Source: Streptomyces sp. CNH099 (GTDB taxonomy: Bacteria; Actinomycetota; Actinomycetes; Streptomycetales; Streptomycetaceae). Taken from it: a stretch of 64,000 nucleotides of DNA. Location: assembly GCA_000514715.1 (NCBI GenBank), contig AZWL01000017.1, positions 62,001 through 126,000 on the forward strand, written 5' to 3'. Under the pieces are notes generated by a model. That model did no database searches, had not been told where the DNA came from, and was given only the letters and a program-made list of their open reading frames with translations. The first letter of the stretch is position 1. Each line of letters starts with the position of its first letter. This document shows, piece after piece, positions 51,279 to 60,889 of this stretch. A program made the translations under genes and the position numbers.

Positions 51279-51352
51279 TGGAGCGGGCGACGGGAATCGA
51301 ACCCGCGCTCTGAGCTTGGGAAGCTCATGTTCTACCATTAAACTACGCCCGC
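51279..51352 (-). tRNA. tRNA-Gly (anticodon CCC), CCA encoded
   Basis: The minus strand folds into a full cloverleaf: acceptor GCGGGCG/CGCCCGC, a D-arm with AATGGTAG, anticodon stem TGAGC/GCTCA with the seven-base loop TTCCCAA (anticodon CCC), and a T-arm with TTCGATT. The discriminator T and the terminal CCA are encoded. It is the apparent attachment site of a lost integrative element. Confidence 0.93.
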
Positions 51353-51416
51353 GCTGAGCGCCCCTCGGGGTGCTTCACCGCTGACACTCTACCGTATGTG
51401 CGCCCCCCGGCGAGTC

Positions 51417-51540
51417 CGTCGGGGGGCGTCTTGGTGTTGTGGTGTGGAGGTGCGGGGTGGGGTGGGGGTTGGGGTTTACGGTGGGGGGTCTGGGTGTGGG
51501 TGGGGGGTGTTGGGGCGGGGTGGTTGGTCCCGTAGTGTGG
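51417..51540 (+). repeat. G/T-rich, strand-asymmetric tract with many G-runs
   Basis: About 120 bases on the plus strand are almost only G and T, with more than ten runs of 3-6 G (for example GTGGGGGGTCTGGGTGTGGG). It lies upstream of the 51570 small gene and could form G-quadruplexes. It has no coding features. Confidence 0.7.
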
Positions 51541-51569
51541 CTTTTGTTGCGTTACGGGGAAGGAGTCTG

Positions 51570-51740
51570 ATGGAGTCCACCGTCGTCCGATGTGCCGAAG
51601 GGCACGTCTTCAGCACCACCTCGCTCCCGATGCAGAACGTCGGCGCCGCCCGGCGGATCGGGTCCGGCGGGCTCGTGCGGTGCCCGCGGTGTGCGCGGCT
51701 GCGGAACGTCGTGCCGGTGGGTAAGGGCGAGGAGCGGTAG
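51570..51740 (+). CDS. Small zinc-ribbon-like protein
   Basis: A 56-residue protein from ATG 51570 with GGGGAAGGAG four to five bases upstream. It contains VRCAEGHVF near residue 7 and LVRCPRCARLRNV near 36. One Cys/His pair and one CxxC could together hold a zinc ion. The dCTP deaminase gene starts 28 bases after its stop, so they may be co-transcribed. Small proteins of this kind are common in Streptomyces; I do not know a function. Confidence 0.6.
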   Translation: MESTVVRCAEGHVFSTTSLPMQNVGAARRIGSGGLVRCPRCARLRNVVPVGKGEER

Positions 51741-51768
51741 CGCGCGGGGCAGCCGGTAGGGTCGGGGC

Positions 51769-52344
51769 GTGCTGCTCTCTGACAAGGACATCCGGACCGA
51801 GGTCGACGCCGGGCGGGTCCGGATCGAGCCCTTCGACGACGCGATGATCCAGCCGTCCAGCGTGGACGTACGCCTCGACCGCTACTTCCGGGTGTTCGAG
51901 AACCACCGCTACCCGCACATCGACCCGGCCGTCGAACAGAGCGACCTCACGCGGCTCGTGGAGCCGGAGGGCGACGAGTGCTTCATCCTGCACCCCGGGG
52001 AGTTCGTGCTGGCCTCCACGTACGAGGTCATCTCCCTGCCCGACGACATCGCCTCCCGGCTGGAGGGCAAGTCCAGCCTCGGCCGGCTCGGGTTGCTCAC
52101 GCACTCCACCGCCGGCTTCATCGACCCCGGGTTCAGCGGGCACGTGACGCTGGAGCTGTCCAACGTCGCGACGCTGCCCATGAAGCTCTGGCCGGGCATG
52201 AAGATCGGGCAGCTGTGCATGTTCCGGCTGAGTTCGCCCGCCGAGCACTCGTACGGGTCCGCCAAGTACGGTTCCCGCTACCAGGGGCAGCGGGGGCCCA
52301 CGCCGTCGCGGTCCTACCTCAACTTCCACCGTACGCGCATCTGA
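51769..52344 (+). CDS. dcd: dCTP deaminase
   Basis: A 191-residue enzyme that deaminates dCTP to dUTP for thymidylate synthesis. Start GTG 51769. Family motifs are complete: QPSSVDVRLDRYFRVF near residue 28, EGKSSLGRLGL near 98 (the Ser/Arg pair of the active site), HSTAGFIDPGFSGHVTLEL near 111-129 with the catalytic Glu, and the C-terminal lid YGSRYQGQRGPTPSR that closes on the triphosphate. The homotrimeric trimer-interface strands are intact. Core metabolism; a stable landmark. Confidence 0.96.
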   Translation: MLLSDKDIRTEVDAGRVRIEPFDDAMIQPSSVDVRLDRYFRVFENHRYPHIDPAVEQSDLTRLVEPEGDECFILHPGEFVLASTYEVISLPDDIASRLEGKSSLGRLGLLTHSTAGFIDPGFSGHVTLELSNVATLPMKLWPGMKIGQLCMFRLSSPAEHSYGSAKYGSRYQGQRGPTPSRSYLNFHRTRI

Positions 52345-52353
52345 CGACCCGCT

Positions 52354-53256
52354 TCAGAGCGTGCCCAGCTTCACCAGCACCAGCAGTGCGGCCAACTGGA
52401 TCGAGCACGCCCCCAGCGCCCGCGGCCACGGCAGGTCGTGCGACTTGCTCACCATCGACGTCAGCAGCGCACCCGCCGCCAGCCAGGTCAGCCACCCCAC
52501 GCCCTGCGCGAACGCGTCCTCGCCGCCGATGAACATCGCGACCAGCAGCCGCGGCGCGTCCGTGAGCGCCACGATCAGCATCGCCAGGCCCGCCGTCGGG
52601 GCCAGCGCGCCCGCGCCGCCCAGCTGGCGGGCGAGGGTGTGCGTGACCGTGCCCATGACCAGGCCGCTGAGGGTGACGGCGACGCCCGTGGCGACGATCC
52701 ACGGGATGCTCGCGGAGATCGTCGAGTTGAGCACCTCGTCGCGGGCCTCCTCCAGGCCGAAGACGGCGAGCAGGCCGTAGAGGAAGCTGACGGTCAGCGC
52801 GGGGCCCCACATGCTGTGGTCCCGCATCTGCCAGAAGGTGCGGTTCGGGTGGCGGACGAGGCCGCGGAGCAGGTCCTTCCAGTGCAGCCGCGGGCCCACG
52901 GGCGGGGCCGCCGCCTCGCCGGCGCGGTAGACCCGGCCGTCGTCGTACCGGTCGTTGTCGTACCGGCCGTCGTCGTACGGGCCATAGGCGTCCGGCGCCG
53001 CGCCTATGCCGTACGGCTGGGTGTTGCCGGGGCGGTCGGCGGCGTACGGGTCGTGGCCGCCGTCGTAGTACTCGGGCCCCGGGCCGTGGCTGCCGCGGGG
53101 CTGCTGCCACCCGTTCCCGTACGGCTGACCGTGCCCGGGAGGCGGCGGGGGACCGCCGTACTGCGGCGGTGGGCCGCCGTAGGGCGGGCCGCCCTGCGGC
53201 GGGCCCTGCGGGCGTCCCTGCTGCCGACCGTCGTGGGACTGGCGTCCCCGGCCCAT
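52354..53256 (-). CDS. Yip1-family integral membrane protein
   Basis: A 300-residue protein. Residues 1-130 are a cytoplasmic low-complexity tail rich in Gly, Pro, Gln, Tyr and Asp. Residues 150-300 contain about five membrane helices of the Yip1 type, with LTVSFLYGLLAVFGL near 170, VATGVAVTLSGLVMG and TSMVSKSHDLPW. ATG 53256 is chosen over GTG 53271 because CAGGA lies six to seven bases upstream. Convergent with dcd with a 9-base gap. The role of bacterial Yip1 proteins is unknown; envelope-associated functions are suspected. Confidence 0.82.
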   Translation of the reverse strand: MGRGRQSHDGRQQGRPQGPPQGGPPYGGPPPQYGGPPPPPGHGQPYGNGWQQPRGSHGPGPEYYDGGHDPYAADRPGNTQPYGIGAAPDAYGPYDDGRYDNDRYDDGRVYRAGEAAAPPVGPRLHWKDLLRGLVRHPNRTFWQMRDHSMWGPALTVSFLYGLLAVFGLEEARDEVLNSTISASIPWIVATGVAVTLSGLVMGTVTHTLARQLGGAGALAPTAGLAMLIVALTDAPRLLVAMFIGGEDAFAQGVGWLTWLAAGALLTSMVSKSHDLPWPRALGACSIQLAALLVLVKLGTL

Positions 53257-53553
53257 TCTGAATCCTGCCACGCAATCGAACGTACCCGGTCTTGAGCGCC
53301 GAGGTCACCGGTGCCCGGGAATACGGGGGACCTTTGCGGCCGGGACGCCGATTCCCGTAGGGGATCCGCCCTACGGGACGGGGGATCGGGCCGGCGGGCG
53401 GCGGGGCAGCCGGGACCCGGCCGGGGGAGGTCCGGGCCCCGGCCGTCGGTGCGGCGGCCGTACGCTCTCGGCCCCCGGGCCCCGGGTCACTTGAGTCTCG
53501 TGTCCTATGACACGCGCGACCCCGCGACGGTTGTACCACCTCGTGCGCCGGCA

Positions 53554-53601
53554 CCCCCACGGCCGGTCCCGCATGGGGCGCGGGACCGGCCGCCGTGGGG
53601 G
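53554..53601 (-). terminator. Long hairpin downstream of the EtfD-like gene
   Basis: CCCCCACGGC (53554-53563) pairs with GCCGTGGGGG (53592-53601), and CGGTCCCGC (53564-53572) pairs with GCGGGACCG (53580-53588), with a three-base bulge and a seven-base loop. It is about 120 bases after the EtfD-like stop on the minus strand. Confidence 0.65.
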
Positions 53602-53647
53602 GTTGCCCGTGGTGTTTCCCGTTCCGTGCGGCCTCGCCGCGCCGTTG

Positions 53648-53712
53648 CTGTACCGCCTGCTTGCCGTACCGGCCTGCTGTCGTACCGGCCTGCTTGCCGT
53701 ACCGCCTCGCCG
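53648..53712. repeat. Degenerate short tandem repeats of a GTACCGGCCTGCT-like unit
   Basis: GTACCG-CCTGCTTGCC-type units recur four to five times (GTACCGCCTGCTTGCC, GTACCGGCCTGCT, GTACCGGCCTGCTTGCC, GTACCGCCTCGCC) just after the EtfD-like stop. Non-coding. Confidence 0.7.
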
Positions 53713-53719
53713 TACCCGC

Positions 53720-56074
53720 CTACCTCGCCGGCTGCGGCTCCGGCTCGCTCTCCGCCGCCCCGGCGTCGTCCGCGGGCGGGTCCTCCGCCGGCTTCTTCAC
53801 CGAGTCCAGCAACAGCTGCGCCACGTCCACGACGGCCAGCGACTCCTTCGCCGCCCCCGCGTTCTTCTTGCCGTTTACGGAGTCCGTAAGCATCACGAGG
53901 CAGAAAGGACACGCGGTGGACAGAATGTCCGGGTTCAGCGAGAGCGCCTCGTCCACGCGCTCGTCGTTGATCCGCTTGCCGATGCGCTCCTCCATCCACA
54001 TGCGGGCGCCGCCGGCGCCGCAGCAGAAGCCGCGCTCCTTGTGCCGGTGCATCTCCTCGTTCCGTACGCCCGGGACCTTGGCGATGATCTCGCGCGGGGG
54101 CGTGTAGACCTTGTTGTGCCGGCCCAGGTAGCAGGGGTCGTGGTACGTGATGAGCCCTTCGACCGGCGTCACCGGGACCAGCCGGCCCTCGTCCACGAGG
54201 TGCTGGAGCAGCTGCGTGTGGTGGATGACCTCGTAGTGGCCGCCGAGCTGCGGATACTCGTTGGCGATGGTGTTGAAGCAGTGCGGGCAGGTGGCGACGA
54301 TCTTCTTCTTCGCCTTCTCGACCGTCACCCCCTCCTCCTCGTCCTCCCCGAACGCCATGTTGAGCATCGCGACGTTCTCCTCGCCCAGCTGCTGGAAGAG
54401 GAACTCGTTGCCCAGGCGCCGCGGCGAGTCGCCGGTGCACTTCTCGTCGCCGCCCATGATCGCGAACTTCACGCCGGCGATGTGCAGCAGCTCCGCGAAG
54501 GCCTTGGTGGTCTTCTTCGCCCGGTCCTCCAGCGCGCCCGCGCACCCGACCCAGTACAGGTAGTCGACCTCGGAGAGGTCCTCGACGTCCTTGCCGACGA
54601 CCGGGATCTCGATGCCCGTGTCCGCCGCCAGCTCCTTCGTCCACTCCAGCCGCTGCTTCTTGGCGAGCCCCCAGGGGTTGCCCTTCTTCTCCAGGTTCTT
54701 CAGCATCGTGCCCGCCTCGGACGGGAAGGCGCTTTCGATCATGACCTGGTAGCGGCGCATGTCGACGATGTGGTCGACGTGCTCGATGTCGACCGGGCAC
54801 TGCTCGACGCACGCGCCGCAGGTGGTGCAGGACCACAGCACGTCCGGGTCGATGACGCCCCCCGCGGCGGAGCCGCTGTCAGATGCGGCCGCGGCGGTGC
54901 CGACGAGCGGGCGCTCGGCCTCGGCGAGCGCGTCGGCCGGCACGTCCGCGAGCTGCTCGGCGGTCGCCTTCTCCGCGCCCTCGGCCGTCTTGCCGCCACC
55001 GGCGAGGAGGTACGGGGCCTTGGCGGCGGCGTGCTCGCGCAGCGCCATGACGAGCAGCTTGGGCGACAGCGGCTTGCCGGTGTTCCAGGCCGGGCACTGC
55101 GACTGGCAGCGGCCGCACTCCGTGCAGGTGGAGAAGTCGAGGATGCCCTTCCAGGAGAAGTGCTCGACCTGGCTCACGCCGAAGACCGGCTCCTCGCCGT
55201 CCTCGTCGTCGAAGACCGTCTCGAAGTCGATCGGCTTGCCGTCGGAGACCATCGGCTGGAGCGCGCCCAGGGCGACCGCGCCGTCGGCGTTGCGCTTGAA
55301 CCAGATGTTGGGGAAGGCGAGGAAGCGGTGCCAGGCCACGCCCATCGTGGTGTTCAGGCCGAGGACGATCGCCCAGATGAAGGAGGTCGAGATCTTGATC
55401 ATCGCGACGAGGTAGACGAGGTTCTGGACGGTGCCGGTGTCCATCCCGTCGACCGCGGCGGTCACCGGGTACGACACGAAGTAGGCGGCCTCGTAGCCTC
55501 CCCCAGAGCCTCCGGCCTGGGCGGTGCCCCCATCGTGGTGCAGCGCACCCTCCAGCCCGCGCAGCACCAGGATGCAGAGGCCGATGACGAGGATGACGTA
55601 CTCGACGAAGTACGCCTGCCACATCGTCGAGCCGGTGAAGCGCGACTTGCGGCCGGCCCGCGACGGCAGGCTCAGCAGCCGGATCACGATGAGCGTGGCG
55701 ACGCCGAGCGTGGTCATCAGCGCGATGAACTCCACGAACAGCTCGTACGGGAGCCAGTCGCCGATCACCGGCAGCAGCCAGTCGGCCTGGAACAGCTGCC
55801 CGAAGGCGTTGACGAGCGTCAGCACCAGGGTGAGGAAGCCGATGGCGACGAACCAGTGCGCGATGCCGATGACGCCCCAGCGGTTCATCCGGGTATGGCC
55901 GAGGAACTCCTTGGCCAGGGTGACGCTCCGCGCGACGGGGGCGTCCGTGCGGCTGCCGGCGGGGACGGGCCCGCCGAGCTGGACGAAGTTGACGATCTGC
56001 CCGATGGCGCGGGAGAAGAGCGCGACGCCGACCGCGGTGATCACCAGCGATACGACGATGGCGGCGAGCTGCAT
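53720..56074 (-). CDS. Membrane iron-sulfur oxidoreductase, EtfD/HdrD-like
   Basis: A 784-residue protein. An N-terminal domain of about five helices (residues 1-270, from LAAIVVSLVITAVGVALF) resembles a NarI-type quinone-binding membrane unit. Two ferredoxin-type 4Fe-4S sites follow (CTECGRCQSQCP near 316, CTTCGACVEQCP near 410). The C-terminus has two CCG-type Cys-rich domains (HDPCYLGRHN, FCCGAGGARMWMEE near 680, STACPFCLVML) that bind a catalytic [4Fe-4S] centre. It resembles mycobacterial Rv0338c (EtfD), which takes electrons from electron-transfer flavoprotein to menaquinone during fatty-acid oxidation. ATG 56074 has GAGGAG six bases upstream. Confidence 0.88.
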   Translation of the reverse strand: MQLAAIVVSLVITAVGVALFSRAIGQIVNFVQLGGPVPAGSRTDAPVARSVTLAKEFLGHTRMNRWGVIGIAHWFVAIGFLTLVLTLVNAFGQLFQADWLLPVIGDWLPYELFVEFIALMTTLGVATLIVIRLLSLPSRAGRKSRFTGSTMWQAYFVEYVILVIGLCILVLRGLEGALHHDGGTAQAGGSGGGYEAAYFVSYPVTAAVDGMDTGTVQNLVYLVAMIKISTSFIWAIVLGLNTTMGVAWHRFLAFPNIWFKRNADGAVALGALQPMVSDGKPIDFETVFDDEDGEEPVFGVSQVEHFSWKGILDFSTCTECGRCQSQCPAWNTGKPLSPKLLVMALREHAAAKAPYLLAGGGKTAEGAEKATAEQLADVPADALAEAERPLVGTAAAASDSGSAAGGVIDPDVLWSCTTCGACVEQCPVDIEHVDHIVDMRRYQVMIESAFPSEAGTMLKNLEKKGNPWGLAKKQRLEWTKELAADTGIEIPVVGKDVEDLSEVDYLYWVGCAGALEDRAKKTTKAFAELLHIAGVKFAIMGGDEKCTGDSPRRLGNEFLFQQLGEENVAMLNMAFGEDEEEGVTVEKAKKKIVATCPHCFNTIANEYPQLGGHYEVIHHTQLLQHLVDEGRLVPVTPVEGLITYHDPCYLGRHNKVYTPPREIIAKVPGVRNEEMHRHKERGFCCGAGGARMWMEERIGKRINDERVDEALSLNPDILSTACPFCLVMLTDSVNGKKNAGAAKESLAVVDVAQLLLDSVKKPAEDPPADDAGAAESEPEPQPAR

Positions 56075-56107
56075 GGAGGGCTCCTCGGCCTGTCTGCTCC
56101 GGGTTTC

Positions 56108-56203
56108 TGCTGCTGTGTGCGTGCTGCTGTGTGCGTACTGCCTGATACGTACTGCCTGATGCGTGCTGTCTGCTGCTGCGTTCTGCTGCGTTCTGCTGCG
56201 TTC
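56108..56203. repeat. CTG-rich simple repeats upstream of the EtfD-like gene
   Basis: Three perfect copies of TGCTGCGTTC at 56174-56203, preceded by GTACTGCCTGAT twice and TGCTGTGTGCG twice. The block lies in the divergent 437-base gap that also holds the dnaK operator region. Confidence 0.85.
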
Positions 56204-56405
56204 TGCCGTGTGCTGCGGCACGTGCTGCTGACTCGCTTACCCAGCCACTACTAAGCGGTAACTTACCGCCCCTCCGCCCGAGCGTACCCGGGTGTTCCGG
56301 CCCTCTGAAGCCGCCCGGCCGGTGATGTGCGTCGCGCCTCCGGCGGCGCCGTGGCCCCCGGCCCGCCGTCCGAAAACCCGTTCCCACCTGGAGTGACGCA
56401 CAAAA

Positions 56406-56426
56406 CTTGAGTCGGCCTGACTCAGC
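56406..56426. promoter_or_regulatory. HAIR element 1 (HspR operator)
   Basis: CTTGAGT-N7-ACTCAGC matches the HspR consensus CTTGAGT-N7-ACTCAAG except in the last two bases. It lies about 86 bases before the dnaK start. Confidence 0.85.
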
Positions 56427-56458
56427 TGAATTGCGCCTGGGCCTCTCGGCATGGCACT

Positions 56459-56479
56459 CTTGAGCCTGACCAGCTCAAG
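56459..56479. promoter_or_regulatory. HAIR element 2 (HspR operator)
   Basis: CTTGAGC-N7-GCTCAAG is a perfect dyad close to the HAIR consensus, 33 bases before the dnaK start and 53 bases from element 1 centre to centre. HspR with DnaK as co-repressor would bind both. Confidence 0.85.
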
Positions 56480-56511
56480 GCAGAGCATCTGTGATCCGGA
56501 GGATAGACAAC

Positions 56512-58382
<1,871 letters not shown>

Positions 58383-58386
<4 letters not shown>

Positions 58387-59177
58387 CGGAGGAGACCCCG
58401 GGCTTCGAGGAGAAGCCCGACGTCCCCACCGACGCAGAGACAGCGGAGGCGCAGCCGCCCGGCGCCCGGCGCACCGACGGAGCCGGTCCGGACACCGCCG
58501 GCAACGGGAACGGGGACGCGAACAGCCCGCTTGCGGGTCGTCTGGACGAGACCCGCAAGGCGCTCGACGAGCGGACGAAGGACCTGCAGCGGCTGCAGGC
58601 GGAGTACCAGAACTACCGCCGGCGGGTGGAGCGGGACCGGGTCGCGGTCAAGGAGATCGCGGTCGCCAACCTGCTCACCGAGCTGCTGCCGGTGCTCGAC
58701 GACATCGGCCGGGCCCGGGACCACGAGGAGCTGGTCGGCGGGTTCAAGTCGGTCGCCGAGTCGCTGGAGACCGTCGTGGCCAAGATGGGCCTCATGCAGT
58801 TCGGCAAGGAGGGCGAGCCCTTCGACCCGCTGATCCACGAGGCGCTGATGCACAGCTACTCGCCGGATGTGACCGAGACGACGTGCGTGCAGATTCTGCA
58901 GCCTGGGTATCGGATCGGCGAGCGTACGATCCGCCCCGCGCGGGTCGCGGTGGCGGAGCCGCAGCCGGGTGCGTCGGCGTCGGGTCCGGGTGCGGCGCCG
59001 CAGGGCACGGAGGGCGAGCGGCCGGACGGGAAGCAGGCCGACGCGGACGACGGCGGGCCGGCGTCCGCCGGCGCCGGGGACGCCGGCGGCCCGGACGGCT
59101 CCGGTTCCGCGCGACCGGGCGGGTCGGCCGACGCCGCCGGGGGAGAGACGGACAGCGGTGGCCCGGACGAGGGGTGA
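58383..59177 (+). CDS. grpE: Nucleotide exchange factor GrpE
   Basis: A 264-residue GrpE with a GTG start overlapping the dnaK stop (GTGA). The conserved long helix and beta domain span about 45-190 (LQRLQAEYQNYRRRVERD, HEALMHSYSPDVTE, LQPGYRIGERTIRPARV). The N-terminus and the last 65 residues are acidic, Gly/Ser/Ala-rich and disordered, longer than in most bacteria but usual in this genus. It releases ADP from DnaK and acts as a thermosensor. Confidence 0.96.
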
Positions 59178-59219
59178 CGCCGTAGCAGCCGCCGAGGGAC
59201 GAGAGGAGGGACGCCGGGA

Positions 59220-60404
59220 GTGAGTACGAAGGACTTCATCGAGAAGGACTACTACAAGGTTCTCGGCGTCCCGAAGGACGCCACCGAGGCCGAGATCAAG
59301 AAGGCGTACCGCAAGCTCGCCCGGCAGTACCACCCGGACGCCAACAAGGGCGACGCGGCGGCCGAGGAGCGCTTCAAGGAGGTCTCCGAGGCCAACGACG
59401 TACTCGGCGACCCCAAGCGGCGCAAGGAGTACGACGAGGCGCGCACCCTCTTCGGCAACGGCGGGTTCCGGCCCGGCCCGGGCGCCGGCGGCGGCTCGTT
59501 CAACTTCGACCTCGGCGACCTCTTCGGCGGCTCGGGCCCCGGACCCGGCGGCGCCGGCGGCCAGACGACCACCGGCGGCTTCGGCGGCGGCCTCGGCGAC
59601 GTCTTCGGCGGGCTGTTCAACCGCGGCGGGCGTACGCAGCCGCGCCGCGGCCAGGACATCGAGTCGGAGGTCACGCTCAGCTTCACGGAGGCCATCGAGG
59701 GCGCCACGGTGCCGCTGCGGATGTCGTCGTCGGCGCCCTGCAAGACGTGCGCCGGCACGGGCGACAAGAACGGCTCCCCGCGGGTCTGCCCGACCTGCGT
59801 GGGCACCGGTCAGGTCTCCCGCGGCGGCGGTGGCGGCTTCTCGCTGACCGACCCGTGCGTGGACTGCAAGGGCCGCGGACTCATCGCCCAGGACCCCTGC
59901 GACGTCTGCAAGGGCAGCGGCCGCGCCAAGTCGTCCCGTACGATGCAGGTCCGCATCCCCGCGGGGGTGCAGGACGGGCAGCGGATACGGCTGCGCGGCA
60001 AGGGCGGCCCGGGCGAGCGCGGCGGACCCGGCGGCGACCTGTACGTCGTCGTCCACGTCGACGGCCACCCGGTCTTCGGCCGCAAGGGCGACAACCTGCT
60101 GGTGACGGTCCCCGTCACCTTCCCGGAGGCGGCCCTCGGCGCGGAGATCAAGGTGCCCACGCTCGGCGGCCCGCCGGTCACCCTGAAGCTGCCGCCGGGC
60201 ACCCCCAACGGACGTACGATGCGCGCCCGCGGCAAGGGCGCCGTCCGCAAGGACGGCACGCGCGGGGATCTGCTCGTCACCGTCGAGGTGGCGGTGCCGA
60301 AGGAGACGGACGGAACGGCGCGCGAGTCGCTGGAGTCGTACCGGAAGGCGACCGTGGGTGAGGACCCGCGCGCGGAGCTGTTCAAGGCCGCGAAGGGAGC
60401 TTGA
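59220..60404 (+). CDS. dnaJ: Co-chaperone DnaJ
   Basis: A 394-residue type I DnaJ. It has a J-domain at about 8-75 with the HPD motif (YHPDANKG), a Gly/Phe-rich region at about 80-145, and four zinc motifs CKTCAGTG, CPTCVGTG, CVDCKGRG and CDVCKGSG. The C-terminal substrate-binding domains follow, with GRKGDNLLVTVPV. GTG start at 59220, preceded by GGGAGGGACGCC. It delivers clients to DnaK and stimulates its ATPase. Its stop overlaps the region of the hspR start. Confidence 0.97.
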   Translation: MSTKDFIEKDYYKVLGVPKDATEAEIKKAYRKLARQYHPDANKGDAAAEERFKEVSEANDVLGDPKRRKEYDEARTLFGNGGFRPGPGAGGGSFNFDLGDLFGGSGPGPGGAGGQTTTGGFGGGLGDVFGGLFNRGGRTQPRRGQDIESEVTLSFTEAIEGATVPLRMSSSAPCKTCAGTGDKNGSPRVCPTCVGTGQVSRGGGGGFSLTDPCVDCKGRGLIAQDPCDVCKGSGRAKSSRTMQVRIPAGVQDGQRIRLRGKGGPGERGGPGGDLYVVVHVDGHPVFGRKGDNLLVTVPVTFPEAALGAEIKVPTLGGPPVTLKLPPGTPNGRTMRARGKGAVRKDGTRGDLLVTVEVAVPKETDGTARESLESYRKATVGEDPRAELFKAAKGA

Positions 60405-60409
60405 CGACG

Positions 60410-60880
60410 ATGGACGGCAGGAACGGCGGACGCGGCGGCGCGGGCGGCCGCAACCCGTACGAGCTGACCGAGGAGACGCCGGTCTACGTCATCTCCGTGG
60501 CCGCCGAACTCTCGGGCCTGCACCCGCAGACCCTCCGCCAGTACGACCGCCTCGGCCTGGTCTCCCCGGACCGCACGGCCGGGCGCGGCCGGCGGTACTC
60601 GGCCCGGGACATCGCGCTGCTGCGGCAGGTGCAGGCGCTCAGCCAGGACGAGGGCGTCAACCTGGCCGGGATCAAGCGGATCATCGAGCTGGAGACGCAG
60701 GTCGCGGCGCTGCAGGCGAAGGTGGCGGAGCTGACGGACGCGCTGGACGGCGCGGCGTCGGCGATGGCGCAGCGGGAGGCGCAGGTGCACGCGTCGTACC
60801 GGCGGGATCTCGTGCCGTACCAGCAGGTGCAGCAGACGAGTGCGCTGGTGGTGTGGAAGCCGAAGAACAGGCGGAACTGA
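60410..60880 (+). CDS. hspR: Heat-shock repressor HspR
   Basis: A 156-residue MerR-type repressor. The winged helix-turn-helix lies at about 28-75 (VYVISVAAELSGLHPQTLRQY, then GRGRRYSARDIALLRQVQ), followed by a coiled-coil dimerisation helix and a short tail ending VWKPKNRRN. ATG 60410 is chosen, with AAGGGAG ten bases upstream; a TTG at 60401 overlaps the dnaJ stop. It binds the HAIR elements at 56406 and 56459 and represses its own operon. The NACHT gene converges on it only 9 bases downstream. Confidence 0.97.
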   Translation: MDGRNGGRGGAGGRNPYELTEETPVYVISVAAELSGLHPQTLRQYDRLGLVSPDRTAGRGRRYSARDIALLRQVQALSQDEGVNLAGIKRIIELETQVAALQAKVAELTDALDGAASAMAQREAQVHASYRRDLVPYQQVQQTSALVVWKPKNRRN

Positions 60881-60889
60881 GCCTTCGGT

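Larger units (their letters stand above)
53257..53719. other. Intergenic region between Yip1-type and EtfD-like genes
   Basis: 463 bases, very G+C-rich, with no credible gene. It contains the start region of the Yip1-type gene, the strong hairpin at 53554-53601 and a block of short repeats at 53648-53712. Confidence 0.6.
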
